Origin: Micromussa lordhowensis
Taxonomy: Eukaryota > Cnidaria > Anthozoa > Scleractinia > Lobophylliidae
NCBI GenBank assembly: GCA_964020085.1
Contig: OZ026607.1
Span: 10,021,132-10,085,131 of the forward strand
Length of the DNA stretch: 64,000 nt
Direction of reading: 5' to 3'
Shown here piece by piece: positions 37,001 to 49,000 of the stretch. The first letter of the stretch is position 1; every line of letters begins with the position of its first letter. The notes under the pieces are model-generated. The model searched no databases, was not told where the DNA came from, and saw only the letters and a program-made list of their open reading frames with translations. The position numbers and the translations under genes are program-made.

Positions 37001-40000
37001 TAAGGTACATATGCTATTAATAGATTTGTGGTAGGACCTGTGTGTTAAGTAACCCTTCCTGGTGCAATATCATGACTTTTACAATAGTCTTGTTTATAAT
37101 TTTATTTAGGTGTATTTGTTATAGCTTACAAAACTGTGTAAATTTTAACTCCATTTTCTCCAGGGGGGTTAAATTAAACTGAAAACTTTAGTTTTTCAAA
37201 ACAATTAGGCTACCTGTGAGTCCAAGTTTCCTGTGAGCAAATAGTCATCATTAGGAGAAGCTGAGGTCACTTTACGCGAAGAAAATGAGTGCATGTAGTG
37301 TCACTGTGTTATTGGACACTACAAAGGTGGACTGTGAGAGATCTACTCTAGAGATCTACTTCTGATAGTTTCCTTTCATACTTTCCGCTACATACTCATT
37401 ATTTATCTTTTATTCCCTGGTGAAAAACCTTACAAGATCTTCAAAGATCTTTAACCCATTGACTCCTGCATCAAACTGTCCGCGACCCACCCCTAATTTC
37501 CTGGCGTTTTTTTGGAAATATGTCAGAGCGAGTGAAAGCACAAAAATAAACCATATGCGCAGTAACCACAGACACAAGATCAGGTTTCAAGACTTCGTTT
37601 ATTTAAAGTTCAATAAATGAACGGCCAAAATAGTAAAAAATATCAACAAAAAGAACTCAACTTGATGCGTATAACTTGTAAGAAAACAAGAAATTATATT
37701 TTTTTCTTCGCCGCGTGACAAAACGGCGAGAAAATTGAATACGCAAAAATGAGTTAAATGTTTACTTCAGAGGATGAAACGAAACCAAATACAACAGAAT
37801 TTGCATTCTTTTACGATAACGGAGAACATTTAAGAAAATACCAGAAAATAAAAGGCGAAAAACACACGTAAAACCAATTCAAAAAGAAGAAATCGGATAA
37901 TTTTTTTGCCGCCCGACGAAATAATACAGCGCAGCGAAAGAAAGTTGAAAAATGTACATCAACAAGACGACAAAAACAAGGCAATTATTTTGAGATAAAT
38001 CATTTTTCAACTGTGTAAATTTAGTGCCAACTTAGTTCTATCCTCAGGTGTTCTGTAGAAGCTGAACAAGACTCAATAAAATATATTTGAGGGAAGCGAA
38101 TACACTAAACAAACAAACCACGAGGGGTCGCCGTAAATTAAATATGCAGAATTCCAGCGTTCAAAAATACTGTTCACTTTTAAAACCTAAAATTCCCAAA
38201 TATAGGCAACCAAATGAAAGAAACGTGACAGGAAGTTCAATAACAATAAATTTTCATTCAAGATGAGGCAAAAAAACTTATCTAAAAGCACAAAAATGTT
38301 CAAAATTTTAGAGACGTGCTTCGCGGCATGACCACATGTTTGAATTAATTTTCACGCAAAAGCGAAAGCGTGAGTTTTTCCCTACAAGTTTTGCAGTTAT
38401 TTTATCGGCCGTGGCTTTGCCTATCGGGCTAAAAGCTGAATTCAACTTCGAACTTATACTGCACATTATCATTTTTGTTTTCTAAAGTCGAGGCAGCTGC
38501 TTTAAATCCGCGATCTGTATTCAAAACTCACTTGAAAAACGCACCCGATCGTCTTGTTTTCGCTGCGGTTGAAGGAAGGAAAAATTATTCACCAGAAAGG
38601 TCTGAGGGTTCCATTCACCTTGATCTTCCATTCTAAGGCCACCTAAACATCGATTTGTTTTTTCTTTCCATTTTAAGTGCCAAAGGAGTAATTTCTCCAT
38701 TTTAGGAATGAAAACAAGACCCTGGAAGTTTGTAGATTTAGCCCGCAACGCGCCATGATTACCTGCACTTTTCGAGCGCGTGATTTTAAGACAAAAACCC
38801 GTCTTTCTAGGACCCCTAAAGTCCTCTAAAAATATGCTCAGAAAGTCCATTTTCATTGGTTTATTTGTCCTTAACAACAATAGTACAATAGGAGAACCAA
38901 AATGTCTTCAGGGAGGGTAGGACAGGCATTTGTCCTCACGTGCTTTTTTACGGCCGGTTACGGCCGGCACAGGAAATTGGGGGTGGGTTTTCGCACGGCC
39001 GGTTACGGCCGGCACAGGAGTCAATGGGTTAAAGATCTTCATTAGGATCTTTGTGGATCCTGATGAGGATCTTGTAAGATCTTCATCCATTTCCTCTAAG
39101 ATCTTGTAGGATCTTTCTAAGATCTTCCAAGTCCTTGCCAAGTCCCTGCAAGGATCCTTCAGGTCCCTGCAAAGATCCTTGAGGATCCTTCAGGATCTTG
39201 TAAGATCTTCATCAATTTCCTCTAAGATCTTGTAGGATCTTTTCTAAGATCTTCCAAGTCCTTGCCAAGTCCCTGCAAGGATCCTGCAGGTCCCTGCAAA
39301 CATCTTTGAGGATCCTTCAGGTCCCTGCAAAGATCCTTGAGGATCCTTCAGGTCCTTGCAAAGATCCCTTAGGTCTCTGCAAAGATCCTTTAGGATCCTT
39401 CAGGTCCCTGCAAAGGTCTTTGAGGGTCCTTCAAGGTTCTTATTCAGTTTCATAAAGGATTTCACACAATCCTGCAAACATTTTTGCAGACCTTCATATG
39501 CAATCTCTAAAGATTCTATTGGATCTTTTTATTGTATATTCAATTTGTCAGTAAGTGAAGGTTACTGCCTGTAGATATTTTTAGCAAAATGATTTACAGA
39601 TTGCATGAAAAAAACAAAATAAAATTCGAATAAACATACAAAAGCAAGCACTGAATGCATTTTAATGTAATTCCAGTTGTATTTTATAGTTTTGAAGTTA
39701 AGATATCATGGTAGGTGGATCAATCACGATCTCCAGCACATCGTTTTACAGGTAAATCAAACAAAATTTCAGTGGAATCCACGCGAAAAGACTGTATGAC
39801 ATCCTCGTGTCCGTGGCGCAAATTTCCAAATTGTCTGCAAGAAAACAACAACGACACATTAATACATATGACGCGTGGTGATCGTGACAAAAGCACATGA
39901 ATTGATACATATCAACCTCCTCTTTACCAAATCCAAATAAACGAAAGATGTGGAAATTGTAAGAGTAGAAAGCTGACTTATAAATTCTGAACTGATACGC

Positions 40001-43000
40001 ACATGTCTCTAGAATCGAATGTGACAGACTCTGACGCGTCGAATGTGACAGACTCTGACGCATCCATGGCGATATGTGAAAAAATGTGAAAAGAACTTGA
40101 CCAAGGGGGCGAGACTGCTACGAAATTGACGCACTAAGTTTTAAATTATGAAGTGACAATTAATCGTCCAGATAATTCTGCATTAACGACAACAGCAAGG
40201 GTTGTGAAAGCCAAGCATGATCTCGCTCACATCGCTTTACATACAGTCTTTACCGGTAAATTAAAGCCAACCATAACCACTAACCTTTCTCAACTGCAAT
40301 CCACGCAAAAAAGGACGCCTGCACAACGGTGTCACAACCTCGTGTTGTTCGTTGTCAGGGGCAGCCGTGGCGCAATGCATTGTGGTAGAAGGCGCAATGA
40401 ATTCTGGTAAAAAGGCGCAGTGAATTCTGGTAAAAAGCGCAGTGCATTCTGGTAAAAAGTGATGAATTTGAGAATTCGTACTCCCTTTTATATATACTTC
40501 GTAAATCCTGTTTATGTTGCTGCTCGCTCGCTCCGCAGCAATTAATTGTGCGGATAGCTGAGGCGCTTACTGCTTCGAGGATCCCGGGCGAGGATATATT
40601 CGAACCTTGTTAATAGACCTTATATAAACGTGCGAATCCAAATTACAGAACCAGGCTGAAAACAGACGACGATATATGGTGTTTAGGCTTCGGGATGTGA
40701 TAAAATAGTTGCCATACTCGTCTTCAACGTCTCCAATCGAGTACTCAAGATGTTCGAAAAATATAGTAAGCTGTTCTAATCTGTAGCATTCATTTTGGCT
40801 GAGCTACACTCTTTTGCACCCTCCAACGTTTATGATATGAATTTACTGTCAAGGATGGACAGAAATCACAAGGTAGAAAACTAGTAGGTATCGACAATAT
40901 GATGAATAATATTGAATAAATCAAATGAAAACAAGAGAGAATCTTTTGCGCTTCCTGCATGAATACAACCAGTGACGTCACAAGGTGCTTTAACTCGGTT
41001 CCAGAGCCCGGACACAGTTTTGCTCCAAAAAGACGATTTCGGCAGCTAAAAACAGCACTTTCCGTTAGGATTTCAAAGAAAAAAAGTTCACCACCATTTT
41101 AAGCACGTTTGAAACTATAATGTGGTTTAATAAAAGAGAGTACAAAAATTTCGTTTCAGTGGCACTTTAAGACTGGGACAATATGCTTTGATACAACTGT
41201 AAAGTTCTGTAAAATTGTATAGCTTGTAGCCTTACATGTATAAAGAATCGCTTAATCAACTATATCTGTAACTGTAAAATCTTATACCTTGTAGCCTTAT
41301 AAAGAAATGACATTTTTTTTTAAATGAATTTTTCAAAGTTAGTGTAGTGAGCAACACTATGTGACATCTTTGAGGACCATACATTTAGTACCAATTTTTT
41401 TATTTTGAATGTGTTTTTCATCAAAAACTCACATGACACTAAAACAAAAGAGAAGCTTTAAAAGTGATTTCCAGTCCGTACTGTGTAGTCTCAGCACCTG
41501 AATGTTTTTGTGTCTCACTCCATAGAATGCAAATCAGTGTTATCCTTTATAAACCACATATCTTATCTCTGAGGCCTTTAAGTTATTTTCCAAAAGCTTC
41601 TTTGATTTTTGCAGTTGCATAATTGTTTCATCAAGTGATATGAAAAAGAATGAAGCATAGACCCTATGCAAAAATGGCTATCTTTAAATTATTCTTTTGT
41701 TCATATTCAAAATAGCCTCACTAACCTCGTTTGGGATAACAATTTTTGTCTCAAAAACGAGGTTAGCGAGGCTATGTTAAATACGAACAAAAGAATAATA
41801 ATAAGGCAGCCATTTTTTGCATAGGGTCAATAAAGCTTTGTATCCACGATGGTGGTTGACATGAAACTTTGAATTTACTTCATTTAGTAGTTGTGAAATG
41901 TTACAATTTGCCATGTCTTACATGAAATAAAACAAAATACCTAAACAAACTCTTGGGAGTGCACAGTATGGACTGGAAATCATCTTTAAAAATTAAAATG
42001 AGATGATGAGAACATGTATTAAAATAGCATGAATGAAACAAGCTGCTAGAACAGAACAGGATTACCCAATTATCGTCGGAGGCGACTTTAATGTCATACT
42101 TGACCCCGACTTAGATGGACGGGGCGGAAACAACAGAAAGAAAGACTCCGCAATATTAGTCGAAGATATGCACCTCGACTTCGATCTGGTTGATATCTGG
42201 TGTATTAGGAACCCCACTACATCACGATTTACTTGGCGTCAAAAAACTCCGGTTGTGCAGAGGCGTTTAGATTTTTGGCTTATAAGCGACAGTTTGCAAG
42301 ATGAGATAATTTCAGCGGAGATTAAAACATCAATAAAAACGGATCATTCGGTAATAACCCTTTCAATTTGTGGCTTAGATGAAACTGAGAGAGGACCGAA
42401 TTTCTGGAAATTCAATTCGAACTTAGTAAATGACTCGGTCTACTGTGAACTTTTAACCACTGAATATGTGAATTGGTTAGAGGAATTTAAAGAGGTTCAG
42501 GATAAGCGTGTTTTATGGGATTTAATTAAATATAAAATAAGACAGCGAACAATTACATACAGTAAAGGTAAAGCCCGTGAAAGAAGAGCAAAACTACAAA
42601 AGGTGGAGGATAAGCTGAAGGAATGTACAGAAAAATGTGATACCGATCCAAATAGTGGAAATCTCGAGGACCTGGAGTGCCTTCAAACAGAATATGATCA
42701 ATTGTATGATTACATTACACAAGGGGCAATCATTCGCTCTAGGGCAACCTGGTATGAAATGGGTGAAAAAAACAACAAATATTTTTTGAATTTAGAAAAT
42801 TCAAACAAAACTAAAAGCAGTGTTCGCAAAATCTTAACAACAGATGGAGCATTAATTAGCGACCCAAAAAAGATTATGAACGAATTGGAATTATATTATT
42901 CCAATCTCTATGATGGTAGAAATTCCGCAGACATGCAGACTATTTCTTCGTTTATAAATGATCTCACCGACGTTCCTTTTTTAGCCGAGGAGAAGAGGAA

Positions 43001-46000
43001 CGTTTGCGAGGGTAAACTTAGATATGATGAATGCTATAATGTATTGCAGACCTTCCAAAAGAATAAATCGCCAGGGAACGATGGTTTAACAGCCGAGTTT
43101 TACTTAGCCTTTTGGCCCTTGCTTGAAAAGTTGGTAGTTGATAGTTTGAACTACGCTTTCGAATACGGTGAATTATCAAACTCACAGAAACAGGCCGTTA
43201 TCACTTTAATTGAAAAGAAAGGAAAAGACAAAAGGTTGGTGAAGAATTGGCGTCCAATATCTCTTGTAAATGTTGATGCTAAATTGGCGTCTAAAACTTT
43301 GGCAAAGCGTTTGGAAAAGGTGCTTCCTGAAGTAATTCATTTTAATCAAAACGCGTTTGTAAAGGGGAGAACAATCTTTGATGCCGTCAGAACGATCGAT
43401 GATGTGATTGAATATGCTAGGTACAAAGATATACCTGGGATTCTAGTAGCTATAGACTTTGAAAAAGCCTTTGACTCGCTCAATTTAAATTTTCTTTTAA
43501 GAGTATTACATGCATTTAACTTTGGTCCTTCTTTTATTCAGTGGATACGAGTCTTATATAGCAACGCCTCCAGCTGTGTAATGAACAATGGTTTTACAAC
43601 AGGACCTTTTGCACTAAGTAGGGGAGTAAGACAGGGTGATCCCCTCTCTCCCTACCTGTTTATAATACCAAAATCATGATAGGAGAAATTTGTACTAGTT
43701 TATAACTAAATGTAGATAATTTTTTTTTGTCCATACATCGTCTTGTAATTTTACAGACGATGTATGGACAAAAAAAAAATTCTCTACATTTAGTTATAAA
43801 CTAGTACAAATTTCTCCTATCATGATTTTGGTAAATTCTGGTGGATTTTTAAGCATTAGTAGCTGGTTTTGCGAGCTCACCGAACTAATTTTTGTCATGA
43901 TACCATACATTTCTTCTACTGGTTACCCCCCAAAAATGCAAGGGATTATGGGTCATGTGCAAGTAGCGAATGAAGAAATGAATTAGTTTTTCAGTGGAAA
44001 TTTCTGGTAATAATAATTTATCTAGATATCTAATTCATCTAGGTATCTAGTGTTTTCCAAAACACATCCTGACTGCTGGGTACCTAGACACAGTGTATGA
44101 AAAAAAAATGAGGCAAATGACCGTTTGAGTAAAATAATACTGCACCAATGACCCACCATAATTCTTTTTAAGAGTAATAGAAGGAAAATGTATCAGTAAG
44201 ATTTTTGTCCAGTATCCTTAAGCTAAGGAGGAGCCCAGATCACATTAAAGACTTGCTAGAACACCTTGTTTCTGTTCGTAATTAATTTTATTTCCTAAAT
44301 TTGAAGGGTTTCTTTATGTGACTTAAATTTACTGGCATTTTTGAAGGTCTAGCTTCAAAAAGTTTCGACCTACAAGACTACAGTACATGTATATTCCCTG
44401 TCAAGTCCAAGAGTGGAACAGATTGTGATGGAAATATTGAGTATCATTGAGTATCATCACTCATGTTTGTGAATTGTTTTTCACTTATCTCTTGAACCAT
44501 GTACATCTAGTTCTGATGGTGAATCTATTACTCCAAGCTTTTCTGCTTTAATAACCAGTGCATAAACTAGAACAGAAGCACACAGCAACATGTCATTAAT
44601 ATCAGCTAAATACATGTATGTTGACCTCTGAAGGCTTCAGGTAAGTCAAAAAGCAACTGCTCATAACAGAAACACGATTTCAGATCAACTTCTATCACAA
44701 GTTTTAAATTGTTTTTGATTAAGTTATGATTGCATGTACACGGCTAGAAGAAAGACATTCACAGTTTCTGTAGCATAATTGCCAAGATCGCGTTTAGTGA
44801 TAGATATCAGTGCTGATCATCAAAACACCATTTTAACTTGTAATCCAGAAGCCTTGTGATTCTTTATACTTACAATTTCTTTTAGGGCCAAAAGAACCAT
44901 ATTTTGTTGTTGATAAACATCATCCCCGATGCATTTCTGTTCGAATAACCGTTGAAATCAACGCGCTGCTTTCTTAGAGCATTGCATCATGGGTCATAGG
45001 ACTCGTTCCCAGGTTCTTATCGACATTCAAATTCAAGATGGCGTCTCATGCAGCTTGTGTTCGAATTCGGCTCTTTAGTCAGTTTCAGTGACTTTAGAGG
45101 CCAGTCACTAGCTTGAAAGTATTAATACATCGTTTCCAGACATCATTTGTCTTACAGAGTTGGTAGACTATCTACTTGTGAGAAGCATGAAGTTTAAGTC
45201 TTGAGAAAGAGAGGAAGCTAAAAGCTTAAACTTATATTTTACGCTTAAGTCTCATTTTGGGTATAACTACAGAATACAGGGCCAATTTTCTAGGTATATT
45301 TGTTGAGCCAGCTCGGTGGCTCGCCAGTCGCCTTGAATGTCTAAAGACCGAGTGGCTCGGTGGCTCGCCAGTCAGTAGTCTTTACGTATACGTTGCGCTG
45401 GCTTGGCGGCTCGCCAGTCGTTTTGAACGTCAAAGGATCGAGGGGCCCGGCGGCTCGCCAGTCGTTTTGAATGTCAAAAGATCAAGCAACTCGGCGGCTC
45501 GCCAGTTGCCTTCGCTCCATTAAAATGACGAAATTCCGATTCCAAAGACCAAATTAAGTTTCTTTCGCTTTGTTTACCCACCAATGATTTCCTTGCGAAT
45601 TGCGAATTCTCGTATCGCCATTTTGTTTATTTTACTAGTGCCAGACTCTCCTTGATCATTTTATGAATTTGTGTCCGGGATTGCGCTTCTTAATTAGTAA
45701 CCAGTTACCCTTTGGGTCAAAAATTTTTTACATTGACCAACTAATACATGATCAAAATTTTATTGATGCACTACAGGCTGTCACAAGGAGACAGTTTCTC
45801 TTTACATGAGATAACGGTAACAGAACTAAAAAAAAGGTTTTTATGACAAAATAAATACAGTTCAACTATCATGAAACATGCAGCTGCTATTACTTTGTGA
45901 TAACCTTAGTTGGGATTATACAAACTTTTAACATCATTCAAAAATGTGACAAATAAGTCCTTGTCCTTATTAACATGCCACCACATGAATTCGGCAAGAT

Positions 46001-49000
46001 AAGAAGAGTATCCTTTCTCGTACCGAATACAGGCAAACTCACTTTCATGTGCCGCCAGTGTCCTTCAATTTTGTTCGTATTGTATCCGTCTTCATTAACA
46101 AACTCCTTTGAATGGTTCACAGTTTGATGCAAGTATCCATTTTTCTCCAAGTTGTGATATGATTTCCAGCAGTCTGAAACGATTAATGTTCCCGGTTCAA
46201 TCCATTCCTTTATGATAGGCAATAGTGTTGCCTCACTCCTATCTTCCACTGCGACCAAAAAGCTTCTCCTCGAATCCTCTTCTATTCCTCCGAACAACCA
46301 CTGTCCTTCTACTCTGTGTCCTCTGTGATATTTCCGCTTTCCTACTTTGCTCTCGTCAATTTGAACAACTTTACCTTCACCGCCTATCTTTTCACTTCTT
46401 TGCTGAGTTGTTACTTTGCATGTTTTTCGGCAAAACATATCTCAGTCAACGGCTGTGTTGGGATTAATGTGGAGTTGTTTCTTTATCTGCTCCTGCATTA
46501 GTCCTTCAGTCCACCAGTACGTAAACTTTAGAACTTCTTCCACGGTCAGATTACTATTTTCAAACCAGCTTCCCTTTCGGATACTGACATTACTTTTATG
46601 GCGTTTGCCATTCGCATGTTTCCTGCATTCCCATCTGTATCCGTCCGACCTGTCCGTACAGTCTACCAGCTCCATTTCTTCATTGCAAATCAGACATGTT
46701 CGCTTAGAGGCTATCAAACCTTCATCCATTAACCATCGGTTTAAAATTTCTCTGTTAAAGAGTACTTTGTCTTTCAGTTCATCGTAAGTCCAATGAAGTG
46801 TTTTTGCACCCTTTTTTCGCTGGTAGCTTCCAACTCCGCTTGAACACTGAGTTCCACACTCTTTCGTTTTCATACTACGACCTGCCTGAAAGCCAATAGT
46901 TCGATACACTTTCCCATTGCGTCCACAGCTCAGCAAAATTATACCCGTGTGCCTTTTATTGATCGACAAAAACTATGCTTTTGTTTTATGTAGAAAACCC
47001 CTTTGTGGCTTATGCCGACTACATGCAATTAAAACATCTCAATGGACCGCCAATCATTTTTCCTTAGCTTCCTGCGTTCCACAATCTTTTGTATTGACGC
47101 TATTGCCTGCCTGACAGCCAAAAGTTCTATACACTTTTCCATCAACTCCGACCCTCAACATATTCCTCTTTCAAACGATGTAGCACACAACTGAATTTTG
47201 TCCGGCCACTCTTTGCCCCACTTTACGATTTGTCACGCTGTAAACAATCTTTAGTACTTAGTTAATTACTCACACGAAATGAACGGTTTTCGCAACTTTC
47301 TATTTTTTTGACGCCGAGACTTTTTTTCAATCTATAAAGCGCCTTGCTCTCTGTTACCATTTCCCGCGAAACTCTCACCTTTTCATTGGTTTATTCTTAA
47401 TGAACTATCATAAATTAAAAGAAGCTACTTAAATCATTCCCGACAAATGAAATGACTTATACATTTCTTTTGTTTTCCTCCAAATTTTAATCCTTATACT
47501 CTTGGCACGTTGCTTCTTCCTAACCATTCATGTACGAACGCTAACGGGGCACAATGTCAAATCCAATCGTACGTCTTTCACGTCAAAACGAAAATACCTG
47601 GGCCTCATTTCATCAAAGAGTTTCAGGAATCGCTTTCAATTATGAGGAGCTGTTTTCCGACGCTGTGTTCAAGTTCTTGGAAGCCAAAGCCAAATCCATA
47701 GGTAGCTCTGTTGGTTATCTGCTTCCATCACTAATGACCGCCACTTCATTTTTGCTGGCCAACAGTGAGGCGCACTTCCTTAATGGAACACATTTACAGC
47801 CCCTGAACCTTTACACCATGTCTGTCGGCCACCCGGGAACTGGGAAATCGCCAGCGATAGAAACGGTGCTTGCCGCGCTATGTGAAGTTGACACAATCAC
47901 AAAGGAAACCCTTGTCAGCGCAACAACATCGTCAGGACTGGTCAAAACCATTTCCAAGCATGGAAAAGCCTTCATCGTATCGCCAGAACTGTTTGACATC
48001 TTGAACAAATTACTTAAAAACGATGAAGATAACGCATCTGGTGACATTCAGCTTTTATGTAAACTTTGGAGTGGAGAATCCGCCTCTTACCACTTCGCTA
48101 CAGAAGCGACCCAAGAAATTGAGTCAAACATGGCCTTCTCTCTTCTTTGATCAACTCAGATTCAAAACGCAGCTCTGCTGATTATTTTTTAGAATGGACA
48201 AAGGCTATGGCCTTCTAGATCGCTTCCACATTACTGTTCCCAACGCACGAAAACCCACTCCAGAACAAGAAGAGGAAGCCGCAGAATACCTCGAAGGACT
48301 ACGACTCAAAGACTTTCAGCCGGTCTTTGCATCCGTGCACGCCGCGCACGGAAACATCACTGGATCTTATAGACTGAACGCCGCTGCTGCCAAATTGCAC
48401 AAGCGACTCAAGACAGAGCATGTCAATGCAGTGAACGCCGCCATTGAGAACGGAGAAGTGCCTCCAAAGTCTAAAGGCACCGACCTGGTGACAAGAGTGG
48501 CTGTGGCATTCAATGCCCTCGAGTACTTCATTGCTTCGTTATTGAATGACGAACTGACGAACAATCCCCCGAGCAATTAACAGAATCGTGCTACAAGAAG
48601 GCTGTGTAGTACGTGGAATACCTGCATGCTCAAAAAGAGATGTTCACTGACTTCAGAAAGGAAATTGTAGAGACCTCCAAGGAGAAACCGCGACCTCAAC
48701 CAACAGAGCTTGACATTAGGGCAGCTATTCTCCGCTTCCCTGGGCGATTGGTCACCTACCAAGCTTTCAAAAAATTCGCCCCGAGATGCCTTAGATCGGT
48801 GCAAAAACAAGAATACCACTACTGTACCCAAAGGCTGCTGCACTATGGCAATGTGGCAGAAGTAAGAGTCCCTCGCTGCGCACAGAAAATGCATATCTCT
48901 ATTAAAAAAACAGCAGCAGAAATCATCACCTGGCCGGCCGATGCACCATGCTCGCAAGAGCAATACAACGAAAGAATTTCAGAACCACTGAATCCTCTTA

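Noticed and set aside
44985..45110. Alternative promoter or first exon (ATGGCGTCTCATGC)
   Set aside because: The frame ends after 16 codons, with no donor that would join a PTPN23 exon in phase that I could find.
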